From assembly GCF_036324505.1 (NCBI RefSeq), contig NC_086370.1, forward strand, positions 21,273,790-21,337,789: a stretch of 64,000 nt of DNA, given 5' to 3'. Every line of letters begins with the position of its first letter. Position 1 is the stretch's first letter. The DNA is from Eleginops maclovinus. Lineage: Eukaryota; Chordata; Actinopteri; Perciformes; Eleginopidae. Below, piece after piece: positions 28,171 to 37,739 of this stretch. The position numbers and the translations under genes were made by a program. The notes below the pieces were generated by a model that saw only the letters and a list, made by a program, of their open reading frames with translations, was not told where the DNA came from and did not search any database.

Positions 28171-29820
28171 TTCTGCAGCACTCAATCTTCCCCACGGCAC
28201 ATTCAGGCTGCAGAACCTGTTATAAAAGCAGACACACATTTTGATGGATACAGAAGGTTTCTAACAGCATGTGTGCTTCAACCCTTTTTAATCCAACAGA
28301 ATCATTACCTGCTCATTACGACTGAATTTCAGGCACACACACAAAGCCAACCACCAGCAAAGAGTTGCCTCAGCGGTGATGAAAGCTTTTTGTCAAATGC
28401 AAATATGTCACCAGATACTTTTATCAGAGTCCTATCCTCCGATGCATTTGATTTGGGGAGTGAGGACATTTGATGTGTCTGATTTGATTCCAGTCATCAC
28501 GCTGGCTCTCACATGTTTGAAGCCTCTCGGTGTGCTGTGATGGCAGCTTTGATATTCTCTGCCTCGACCTTACCTGCCCTTGCTGACATTTACTTTGACA
28601 GGGACGGCTGATGTGTTTCCCTCCCAGCGGATATCACGGGCTTTGGTTACATATGGGAAACCAACTTTTCTGGCTTTATTACCTCCATGCACTTTGGTGT
28701 GATTAGGGATGGGATTTAATAGCATTTTTTCCATTTGCTTAGAAGGTTATTTTTCTGGCTGGCTTCGTCTGTTTGTTGGTATTTTATCAGGATTATGTAA
28801 AAACTACTGGCCCGACCAAATCAGAATCACAGGCACCTTCTAAAAGCAGGTGAGTATACCATTGGACTTACTGGAGGCCTTTCTAACTGAATATGAGACC
28901 AGTTCTACTACTTCACCTTTCACAGCTAGGGTTTTACTGGCTTGCAGAGAAAAAGCAATGGTTTCCTTTTGTGATTGGGCCAATGTACCTTACAGAATAA
29001 TAGTCTAAATAAAAGATGGCCTTAAATAAAAGGAGAAATTAAGTAAAAAATGAAGTCATACAAGATTTTTTGACATATCTGAAGTCTCCCGAGAGAAAAG
29101 TGGAAAGGCTGGAGGTTTCGGTTATTTGGTATGCACAGACATGTTGCTTAATGCAAAGCCAGGATAACCCGATCAGCGTCACTTTTCTTAAATTACATTT
29201 CTGTTCCAAATGTTGTTTTACAATTAGAAAATCCCAACAGCTATTCCAGATAAACTTGTATAAACATGAATGATATAACACAACTAATTGCATTTCTCCA
29301 CTCTGTGTATCTCACTGACGCCTCCATAAAAAAAACAGGTTCATCAACGGGGAAGGAAAGAAAGCAAAAAAGAAAATTAGGATTGAAGGAAAACACAACA
29401 GGAGAATAAATAAGGGGAAAGGATTTAGCAGGAGCTTCAGAAAGGATGGCAACAAAGAGAAGACTTACAGATCAAAGACAGAAGAGAGGATGATGAATGA
29501 GACCTTTCAGTGCTCTCAGTTGTTTTTCTATCTTTTGACAAACAGTGACAAATGATGGATGAAATAAAGAAAGAGACGAGTGAAGTTGAGAGACCGGTGT
29601 CCCTGCAGGCGCCAAATAAAGAAGTAATGTCTTATTACACTCCATCTCCCGCAAACACCAGAGTCAGTGCGTGTTTGTCTGTGTGCAACCGAGTAACACA
29701 TCTGTGGAGGACAATTTGTGTGCCTTTTCTTCCAAATGTCAACTTACATTTGAAGATATAAATGGAGCATCAGTCTATCCGCTGAGATAAACTTAAAAGC
29801 TGTTCCTCTGCTTCTATATA
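28171..29820. other. Non-coding DNA, no gene seen
   Basis: Single-copy-looking DNA. About 29320-29480 is A/G-rich on the plus strand. I recognise no gene. Confidence 0.5.
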
Positions 29821-30035
29821 CAGTGGGGCAAAAAAGTATTTAGTCAGCCACCAATTGTGCAAGTTCTCCCATTTAAAAAGATAAGAGAGGCCTGTAATTT
29901 TCATCATAGGTATACCTCAACTATGAGAGACAGAATGAGAAAAAAAATCCAGGAAATCACATTGTAGGATTTTTAATGAATTTATTTTCAAATTATTGTG
30001 GAAAATAAGTATTTGGTCAATAACAAAAGTTCATC
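29821..30035. repeat. Tc1 left terminal inverted repeat (IR/DR)
   Basis: About 215 bp pairing with 33785-33989. The outer 29 bp are perfectly complementary. Outer GTATTTAGTCAG and inner GTATTTGGTCAA are the paired direct repeats expected to bind transposase. Confidence 0.9.
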
Positions 30036-30686
30036 TCAATACTTTGTTATATACCCTTTGTTGGCAATGACAGAGGTCAAACGTTTTCTGTAAGTCTTCA
30101 CAAGGTTTCCACACACTGTTGCTGGTATTTTGGCCCAATCCTCCATGCAGATCTCCTCTAAAGCAGTGATGTTATGGGGCTGTCGCTGGGCAACACGGAC
30201 TTTCAACTCCCTCCAAAGATTTTCTATGGGGTTGAGATCTGGAGACTGGCTAGGCCACTCCAGGACCTTGAAATGCTTCTTACGAAGCCACTCCTTCGTT
30301 GCCCTGGCGGTGTGTTTGGGATCATGGTCATGCTGAAAGACCCAGCCACGCTTCATCTTCAGTGCCCTTGCTGATGGAAGGAGGTTTTCACTCAAAATCT
30401 CACGATACATGGCCCCATTCATTCTTTCCTTTACACGGATCAGTCGTCCTGGTCCCTTTGCAGAAAAACAGCCCCAAAGCATGTTGTTTCCACCCCCATG
30501 CTTCACAGTAGGTATGGTGTTCTTTGGATGCAACTCTGCATTCTTTCTCTTCCAAACACGATGAGTTGAGTTTTTACCAAAAAGTTCTATTTTGGTTTCA
30601 TCTGACCATATGACATTCTCCCAATCCTCTTCTGGATCATCCAAATGCCCTCTAGCAAACTTCAGACGGGCCTGGACATGTACTGG
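30036..30686 (-). pseudogene. Tc1-like transposase, C-terminal part (DDE domain)
   Basis: Reading the minus strand from the insertion edge, this encodes the second half of a fish Tc1-like DD34E transposase and ends at the TGA at 30038-30036. The catalytic residues are all visible. The first Asp is in [13 protein letters not shown], the second in [12 protein letters not shown], and the Glu in [15 protein letters not shown], with 34 residues between the last two. The glycine-rich [14 protein letters not shown] box and the GYITKY end are present. The frame is open throughout. The missing N-terminal half lies on the other side of the piggyBac insertion (33249-33623), about 2.56 kb away, and carries a frameshift, so no whole protein can be made. 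Family identity is certain; loss of function is read directly from the sequence. Confidence 0.95.
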
Positions 30687-30698
30687 CTCTATGGGACT
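30687..30698. repeat. piggyBac terminal inverted repeat, left
   Basis: CTCTATGGGACT, complementary to the right end. The outermost bases expected here (GG plus TTAA) are missing, which could make this end a poor substrate. Confidence 0.85.
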
Positions 30699-30817
30699 AA
30701 TTAAGGAAATTAACTAAAAAAATTTAATGACCTTTGATTTTAAGTGTATTAAGGCCTAAAATAAATTTCCTATGCTCACTTTCCCAAATTGACCTTTGAC
30801 CTTTATTTTGGGGTATC

Positions 30818-30833
30818 GTCATTTATAAATGAC
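30818..30833. repeat. Subterminal palindrome, left copy
   Basis: GTCATTTATAAATGAC is a perfect 16 bp palindrome, followed by TTTGTCCCATT. The same palindrome sits next to a GTCCCAT motif at the right end, and a near copy lies in the intron. Confidence 0.9.
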
Positions 30834-30924
30834 TTTGTCCCATTCGGGTATATATTTTTCCATGATTTCTTAATGTAAAAAACAATTGATTAAATAACAA
30901 TGGCTTCATTATCCATGAACACAT

Positions 30925-30930
30925 TTTATT
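30925..30930 (-). promoter_or_regulatory. Polyadenylation signal of the piggyBac gene
   Basis: AATAAA on the minus strand, about 80 bp beyond the transposase stop codon. Position and sequence fit the 3' end signal of this gene. Confidence 0.7.
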
Positions 30931-31009
30931 GATAAAACACTTAAAAAATTTCATTTCAGAATGATTCTTGAACCATAATAATTAAAAAGATATATGCAAA
31001 TTTGTCCCA

Positions 31010-32761
31010 TTAGTTATGAAACTGAACCAGGCAGTTCTTTTTTGGTGTGAAGCACAGGTGAACGTCACATTTGCTGCACTTCACTCTTGTTTGCCCTGAG
31101 CAGTTGCCGTACTTGCACCTGCCTTGTTTTTCCGTATAGTATGGCCAGTGGGCAAGGCCATCTTTCCTGACCTCCTCTTGAGGGCATGATTCCCTCCTCT
31201 TAGCCATCTTTCGGGGAGTCTCCACTTGACTTGGCCGCCCCCGTTTGGCCCTTTCTGTGCCCTCTGAGCAGAGAACATCAGCAACGATTGACTTGAACTC
31301 CCTTAGACTGAGTTCCCCTCTTTGTGGCTGACCACTTGTCTCACGGTCTCGACGGTAGAGTAGCCATGAATTGACACAAATCATGTCCATGACATGAAAA
31401 AAGATTCGAAGGTACCACTTGCGTGACCTGATCTTCGTTCGATACAGTGCTATCAGCGAATCCATCAAATCAACGCCTCCCATATGTTTGTTGTAGAATG
31501 CAACAGAAGTGGGGCATGTCACGTTGATTGTTTCTTTATTCTTTTTGTCCCATCTTTCGACCTGAGAAACTGGGTGTGCACCTGTGAAAGTGCTGAGTAG
31601 AGTAACACTGCGGTTGTCCTGCCACCTGTTAGCAATTACCTGCACCCCTTCACACATAGCAACCTTCTCCTCAAAATAGCCCCTTCCCATTTTTTTCATT
31701 TCCTTGTCTGTTTTCAAGGGACATCCTTTCAACCGGTTTGTTCTGACTGTGCCAAGGCAGTGTATACCTCTCTTTGCCATTTCTACTTCAAGACCTATGC
31801 TAGTAAACCAGTTGTCGTGGTATAGCTTGAAGTTCTGGTATGGAGGTACTATGGATGCTACCCGCAGGACTATGTTGCTGCTTGCACCCAGGTCAGGCAT
31901 TCCACTGACTGGTTGAATTTTTCCAACATGGAATTCAAAGTTGTATGCCATACCCTTGGAGTCACAAAGCACATACACCTTGTAACCCCATTTGTGGGGC
32001 TTTTTGGGGTTATAGTTTTTCAAATAACTCTTCCCTTTGAATGGGATTATTTGCTCATCAACACAGAGATGCTCTGTCAAAGGGATGCTTTTCATAGTCT
32101 CAACTGTAAAGTCAAGAAATGGTCTGACCTTGAAGAGCCGATCTTGGCCTAGATTATGAGGGCCCTCCATAGTGTTGTCATTGAAATGGAGGTTGGCTTT
32201 GATCTGTTCCCATCTTCTCATTGGCATCACCTCAGCAATTTTGTCAATGCGAGTGTGTGTCTGCCAGCACATGCGTTGTGCAGGTACACCATAAATGCCC
32301 ATATGAAAGGCACAGCCAATGAACTGCTCCATCTCTTTCTCTGAACAATTCAGGGGTGCGTTCACATTGCTCTGTACAGAGTAGAGATTGGTCTGCTCTA
32401 CAATGTGTTTGAAACACTCAGGGGAGAACATCTGCCTAAAATAATAGGTTGGGGAATGCACCCTTTCTGCTGTGGCCAGACGTATCTTCCAGGCAGGGAC
32501 TGGGTAATGGGCACGGATCGCTGACTTCCACAACAACCTACGGCCTATCCCTGGTTGAAGATCCTCCTCACTGCCTGGCTCCTCATTCTCATCCTGTCCT
32601 TCATCACTACCATCTCTCTCATTGTCGCTGTCTTCCTGTTGCTCATTTCTGGGCTCCACTCTCACAACTACCTCGTCCTCATCACTGCTGGCACTGTCCT
32701 CACTGCCCTCAGGAATAGGCATAGCTGTCCCTCTCACTTTACCATAAAACTTGGAAACGTC
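31010..32761 (-). CDS. piggyBac (PGBD4-like) transposase, main exon
   Basis: An open frame of about 583 codons encodes a complete piggyBac-family transposase, the enzyme that cuts and pastes the element at TTAA sites. Numbered from the GTG at 32737, an acidic N-terminal region (about 12-60, rich in E, D and S) precedes the DDE_Tnp_1_7 core. The catalytic aspartates are all visible: D227 in LCVDEQIIPFKG, D308 in KLYHDNWFTS, D423 and D426 in NKHMGGVDLMD. The spacings resemble those of the insect enzyme. A basic, AT-hook-like KRGRPSQ (about 498-504) and KMAKRR suggest nuclear entry. The C-terminus is a cysteine-rich zinc-binding tail (CKYGNC, CSKCDVHLCF, NC). The first in-frame ATG in this exon is at 32722, but the frame is open upstream to 32761, where a splice acceptor sits. 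I infer that translation begins at the upstream one-codon exon. No stop or frameshift is seen. Activity is unproven. Confidence 0.95.
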   Translation of the reverse strand, partial: DVSKFYGKVRGTAMPIPEGSEDSASSDEDEVVVRVEPRNEQQEDSDNERDGSDEGQDENEEPGSEEDLQPGIGRRLLWKSAIRAHYPVPAWKIRLATAERVHSPTYYFRQMFSPECFKHIVEQTNLYSVQSNVNAPLNCSEKEMEQFIGCAFHMGIYGVPAQRMCWQTHTRIDKIAEVMPMRRWEQIKANLHFNDNTMEGPHNLGQDRLFKVRPFLDFTVETMKSIPLTEHLCVDEQIIPFKGKSYLKNYNPKKPHKWGYKVYVLCDSKGMAYNFEFHVGKIQPVSGMPDLGASSNIVLRVASIVPPYQNFKLYHDNWFTSIGLEVEMAKRGIHCLGTVRTNRLKGCPLKTDKEMKKMGRGYFEEKVAMCEGVQVIANRWQDNRSVTLLSTFTGAHPVSQVERWDKKNKETINVTCPTSVAFYNKHMGGVDLMDSLIALYRTKIRSRKWYLRIFFHVMDMICVNSWLLYRRDRETSGQPQRGELSLREFKSIVADVLCSEGTERAKRGRPSQVETPRKMAKRRESCPQEEVRKDGLAHWPYYTEKQGRCKYGNCSGQTRVKCSKCDVHLCFTPKKNCLVQFHN

Positions 32762-33031
32762 CTAAGAAAGACGTATGAATAAATAGTTTGACCCTGCATC
32801 ACAACAGTCGAATCTCCATCACAACAATAGAAACCATTAGGAACATTTCTTTCCCTTAATGGGACTTTGTCATTTATACATGACATGCACTTTTTTAACT
32901 GTTTTGAAGAAGGATTTGTAGATTTCCTTACATGAAATGACTAAAATAGTAAAACAGCTGTTAGGCTATTTAGTAATATTTTTTTATTGGTGATTTATGT
33001 GTGTTTTATAGCTTAAAAATGGACTTACCAT
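32762..33031 (-). other. Start-codon exon and 267 bp intron of the piggyBac gene (inferred)
   Basis: On the minus strand, ATG (33031-33029) is followed at once by GTAAGT (33028-33023), a consensus donor. At the far side CTTTCTTAG ends at 32762, a good acceptor. Joining them puts ATG in frame with GACGTTTCCAAG, giving a protein that starts MDVSKFYGKVRGTAMP and is about 584 residues long. Without this splice the frame has only a GTG before the internal ATG at 32722. The intron holds a copy of the ATGGGAC plus palindrome motif. RNA evidence is lacking. Confidence 0.65.
32861..32884. repeat. ATGGGAC plus palindrome motif, intron copy
   Basis: GGGACTTTGTCATTTATACATGAC repeats the pairing seen at the element ends, in the opposite orientation to the left copy and with one palindrome base changed. 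Confidence 0.85.
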
Positions 33032-33215
33032 GATGCTACTTGTGCATGTGACCTAACATGTGCTCTTGTCTCCTGTACTTCCTTGTAACTTCCTTGTTGT
33101 CATGACATTATATAATCTTTGATTTTATTGGTTAGAAGGGATGTTAGGTGACACATTAAAGGTGCAATATGATTGGTTAGAGGCTTGTGTTATTTTTTAA
33201 AGCTGTTTTTTGAAG

Positions 33216-33233
33216 CGTCATTTATAAATGACG
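33216..33233. repeat. Subterminal palindrome, right copy
   Basis: CGTCATTTATAAATGACG, a perfect 18 bp palindrome directly inside the right terminal repeat (AGTCCCATAGAG begins at 33235). Confidence 0.92.
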
Positions 33234-33248
33234 AAGTCCCATAGAGGG

Positions 33249-33623
33249 TTATTAAGCAGGGGGACACGTGTGGAACTGCAGGATTTAAGTCCCTGGCGGC
33301 GTAGTGTGTTACTGATGGTAGCCTCTGTTACTTTGGTCCCAGCTCTCTGCAGGTCATTCACTAGGTCCCCCCGTGTGGTTCTGGGATTTTTGCTCACCGT
33401 TCTTGTGATCATTTTGACCCCACGGGGTGAGATCTTGCGTGGAGCCCCAGATTGAGGGAGATTAGCAGTGGTCTTGTATGTCTTCCATTTTCTAATAATT
33501 GCTCCCACAGTTGATTTCTGATCCACCAAGCTGCTTACCTATTGCAGATTCAGTTTTCCCAGCCTGGTGCAGGTCTACAATTTTGTCTCTGGTCTCCTTT
33601 GACAGCTCTTTGGTCTTGGCCAT
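33249..33623 (-). pseudogene. Tc1-like transposase, N-terminal part, frameshifted
   Basis: Minus strand from ATG at 33623-33621: it starts [16 protein letters not shown] and continues in frame to the end of the first helix-turn-helix (IGKQLGG). The frame then shifts and meets a TAG at 33494-33492. The normal sequence resumes in another frame as [16 protein letters not shown], then the [10 protein letters not shown] linker and the second DNA-binding helices ([13 protein letters not shown]). It runs as VPLLNNP into the piggyBac edge. Compared with the family consensus as I remember it, a 1-base gain near 33527 explains the shift. Together with the insertion this makes the gene dead at two places. 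Confidence 0.9.
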
Positions 33624-33784
33624 AGTGGAGTTTGGAGTATGACTGTTTGAGGTTGTGGACAGGTGTCTTTTATACTGATAACGAGTTCAAAAAGGTGCCA
33701 TTAATACAGGTAACGGGTGGAGGACAGAGGAGCCTCTTAAAGAAGAAGTTACAGGTCTGTGAGAGACAGAAATCTTGCTTGTTT

Positions 33785-33989
33785 GTAGGTGACCAAATAC
33801 TTATTTTACCGAGGAATTTACCAATTAACTCATTAAAAATCCTACAATGGGATTTCCTGGATTTTTTTTTCTCATTCTGTCTCTCATAGTTGAAGTGTAC
33901 CTATGATAAAAATTACAGGCCTCTCTCATCTTTTTAAATGGGAGAACTTGCACAATAGGTGGCTGACTAAATACTTTTTTGCCCCACTG
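33785..33989. repeat. Tc1 right terminal inverted repeat (IR/DR)
   Basis: Reverse complement of 29821-30035 with scattered differences. The inner TGACCAAATACTTA and outer CTGACTAAATAC direct repeats are present, and the end is followed by TA. Confidence 0.9.
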
Positions 33990-34579
33990 TATGTGTGCAG
34001 CAAAAGTGTGTGTGCCCGTTTCATTTCTGTGTGTGTCTCCCTGTGTGTCCATGGGGCCCATTACTGCAGCAGGGTGGTAATTATTCTGCTAATGCTTAAA
34101 GTGCAGCTCCCTTTGAAGATGCTCTCATCGTCAAAATAACACTTTAATCAACGGTGTGTCCCCGCTCGTTTACAACTCTCTGAGCGGCTAATTAACCAAA
34201 ATTCCAAGTGAGACGGCGGGGACACGAGCGCATATGGACGCTCACAGAGGAATACATGGCCATGAGAAAATGCAAGCAGACAATGATGGACAAACCACAG
34301 AGATGTTAGTTATGATCCTGCTCGCTTGTTTGGCATATTATGTAATAATCTCAAACGAGCACTATACCAACTCAGTGGATGACATGCCTGCAGAACACAT
34401 GGTTTGCATATTACAGAAATAGCAGCAGTGTTTTCCAATGTGTCGACATTACACCACACTGCCTGAGTATATCGCTTCTGCACAAATTTGTTCTGTCAGG
34501 CCATTAACGTCTTATGGCTTCATGAGGGAGCGTGCATTACCCTGCTGGAGCTCAATTCTGGAGAATTTCTGCACCACTC
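33990..34579. other. Non-coding DNA with a GC-rich inverted repeat
   Basis: No gene seen. GTGTCCCCGC (34156-34165) and its exact complement GCGGGGACAC (34216-34225) enclose 50 bp containing GGCTAATTAACC. This could be a regulatory module or a chance hairpin. Confidence 0.5.
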
Positions 34580-35177
<598 letters not shown>

Positions 35178-35482
35178 AAAAGGGGCCCTGTAATTCTCAT
35201 CTTCAGGTTCATATTTCTATTCCATTCCTCTCCTGGGACATGTCTCCATGCTTTAATGTTCAGAAAGCTCTTTATGTTTCTCATACTGCCTGTGCTGCAG
35301 CACCTCTTTTCACCCTCTGTCTGAAACCAGAGCCCAGTCTGCTCTGATTGGTTAGCTGGCCGGCTGTTGTGATTGGTCAACCGCTTACAGATGTCCCGCC
35401 CCTTAGCCAATCATGTACAATGTATTGGAGCACTAGCCAATAGAAGAGAGAGTGTTTCATAGTGGTGTCACTATGTTGCAAA
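35178..35482 (+). mobile_element. Family A element, left two thirds
   Basis: The left end AAAGGGGCCCTGTAATTCTC is preserved. It is followed by TTCAGGTTCATATTTC, GGGACATGTCTCCATGC, TTTTCACCCTCTGTCTG, GATTGGTTAGCTGGCC, GATTGGTCAACC, GATGTCCCGCCCCTTAGCC and GTGTCACTATGTTGC. The right third is missing. Confidence 0.87.
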
Positions 35483-36129
35483 ATCAAAGCAGTTGTAGAA
35501 AACTTCATATTATACTAATCTGCATTAGTGTTAAAACTGCACGTCCTCTACTCAGCATGTATTTCTGTATTTGCTGAGTAAATATTATTGGAAAAGAAGC
35601 GCCCACACATGCACAACCCTTTGGTATAACCTCTGAGAGTTGGTTTCTCAAAGTAAAAAAGTACACAAACATTTTATAATCAAGCTATTGCACGTTGTTT
35701 CTTAATTATAGCTTTTAGGATAATGAGCAGCAGAATCTGAACTCCACTTATTGAAATGAGCTCATTAACTGGAACCTACACTTCACAGTTATTCAGACAG
35801 GACACTTATGTCAAGGCTTTAACCAGTTATGGTAATAGTGTTCATTGTAGTCGGCTCTGCAGGAACAAATCTAAGCGAGCTTGGATCAGACTGTCCAGTT
35901 CAGAAACCCAATGACGGAACCTCGACTATATAATGTATTAACACATTTTAAAAGCTACAATTAAATGAAAAATACAAGAAAGGACTGGGGAGACAGAGGA
36001 GTACAGTTTCTGTCTCAAAGCAGTTATTTTCAATGTTCTGAGAATCTGATCATTAAAAATATTAGCTTACCACACCCTTTTTACCGCTGCAGCACGTAGC
36101 CCTCGCACTGAACCAAAACACTGCTGATC
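35483..36129. other. Non-coding DNA, no gene seen
   Basis: AT-rich unique sequence without a recognisable gene or repeat. Confidence 0.5.
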
Positions 36130-36335
36130 ATTAGCACGTTTAACTAGCTCAGTTAGCTTCGTTTAGCTAGATTCAAGATCAAGATTCAAGGGTTTCATTA
36201 TCATGTGCACAGTAGCTACAGTGTAGTTATGGCAATGAACATTTAAGGTCCCAGGCAATATGAGCTAGCTGTGTTAGCTACGTTTAGCTAGCTTGGATTA
36301 GCCACTTTTTAGCTAGCTTAGATTAGCTACGTTAA
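36130..36335. repeat. Degenerate TTAGCTAGC-type repeat split by a LINE tail
   Basis: Repeated TTAGCTAG/TTAGCTACG words flank an inserted segment (about 36165-36250) reading AGATTCAAGGGTTTCATTATC, ATGTGCACAGTAGCTA and GTAGTTATGGCAATG. This resembles the 3' end of a fish LINE and also 44938-45080. Similar GTTAGCT...GTTTAGCTAG sequence stands on both sides of the insert. Confidence 0.5.
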
Positions 36336-37739
36336 ATTCGGCATGATATCTATTGCACACACAATTTAGCTGTATGAAGATACTGTTTGCAACCTGAGAG
36401 CTGAGGTCCGATCCCTATTACATGTGGCATCTATATTTTGATGATCCCTAACAATTAAAACAAATATCAGGTGTTGTAGGACATGTTTCTACACTTTAAA
36501 CGGCTCCCGTACCTGTGTCAAATACTGTGATGAAGTACATACATAGACACATGAAGTACTTTCAACTCTTGGTCGCATTACTACATTACTCATTTGGTTG
36601 TTACTGTAAATCCTCACCTCGACGAGTCCCAAAAACTGCAGAAAGTCGGTTAATAAGAAGTACCTCAGTTATCCCGCTACAGAACTCTGACCAGCCTGCT
36701 TTGTTTATCTTAATAAAATATAATGTTCTTCTACCTTTTATATAATTCTTTGGTGGTTGTGTACGTTTTTTTTTACTTAAACAAATAATTGGTCTTCTCG
36801 TTACCCTCCTGATGGCTTGTCATATTTAATTAGTTCAGTCAGCCAACTCACGACGACAGGGAGATGTAAACCTGACATAGATGGTGTGTGCAGTGTTGGT
36901 GCTTTGCAAATAGGGTTTGAAAGTGTCACTCCTGATGAAGAAACATGCAGTTTAACACAGCAGGGAGGGATGAAGAACAACTCTTGTTACCATGGAGCAA
37001 GTCAATTATCTTTATTACACATCTTACATTGTGAGTGCAGAGGGAGACACTGTACAAGGTGCATTGGTAACCCCCGTATTACAATCATAGCAAACTAGAA
37101 TATGTTATTATTTTGGTCAGGACGATGATAATCACCTCCCAATTATTAAATCATTACTTCACCCATACTTGTACTACAAAAAGCTCCCTCTCTGGTGCTA
37201 TATTAAACAAAGGCCTTTCAAAGTTGGGAATGAGATTTATAATGGTTCTCGGGCCTTTGGCTAGTCGGTCCCCACAAGAATACTTATGTGTTTTAATAAA
37301 GCCAGTTCCCAGGATACAAGCTAAATATCCCATTTGGGTCTCCGGTATGAAGGGCTAAAAAAGCCTGAATTAGATTTTGACAAATAGTTATGACTCACTC
37401 TCCATAACTCCCCTAGCTGTTGTCAAAGCCAGCCAGAATATCTATGAGATCTAGCTGGAGTGGTGATTCGTTTTGGGGGTTGTCAGGCTTTTAAATTATA
37501 TTTGTATCAAACATTACAGCTCTACCCACAAGAGCCACGCACAACAATGGATTCAATCCATAGTTTTCATAACATAAGTAATACTTAAAGGACATACAGT
37601 GTAAGTTCAGTTGACGAAGACCAGCTAAAGTTCTCATGGGGATCCCTAATTCATAAGAAAACCTGAATTTTGGACGATACATTTTCAGTTTTCTACATTT
37701 GTTGTCTTCAGTTTTAGAAATCACCACCCATGCACATGA
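36336..37739. other. Non-coding DNA, no gene seen
   Basis: AT-rich DNA. Frames are short and overlap on both strands, and none is recognisable. Confidence 0.5.

Larger units (their letters stand above)
30687..33248 (-). mobile_element. piggyBac element nested in the Tc1 transposase gene
   Basis: About 2.56 kb interrupts the Tc1 transposase coding sequence. The ends carry an inverted repeat: CTCTATGGGACT at 30687-30698 pairs with AGTCCCATAGAG at 33235-33246. On the right, GGGTTA is followed by TTAA (33252-33255), the piggyBac target site, within the host CTGCTTAA. On the left the element runs directly into the host CCAGTACATG with no TTAA, so roughly 7-10 bp (end bases plus one TTAA) have been lost. 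The element holds one transposase gene on the minus strand with a short intron and a polyadenylation signal. Copies of a subterminal palindrome lie near both ends. Confidence 0.93.
29821..33989 (-). mobile_element. Tc1/mariner element, interrupted by a piggyBac insertion
   Basis: Terminal inverted repeats start CAGTGGGGCAAAAAAGTATT at 29821 and end with the exact complement at 33989. TA lies directly outside each end (29819-29820 and 33990-33991), the standard Tc1/mariner target duplication. The inverted repeats run for about 200 bp and hold an inner copy of the AAGTATTTGGTCA motif, the IR/DR layout of fish Tc1-like elements. Without the 2.56 kb insertion the element would be about 1.6 kb, the usual length. 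Its transposase gene lies on the minus strand and is broken by a frameshift and by the insertion, so it cannot make its own enzyme. The near-intact ends could still be acted on by an enzyme supplied by a relative. Confidence 0.97.

Noticed and set aside
31010..32737. Domesticated host PGBD gene
   Set aside because: The terminal repeats and target site are still present around it, so the simplest reading is a transposon. Selection was not testable here.
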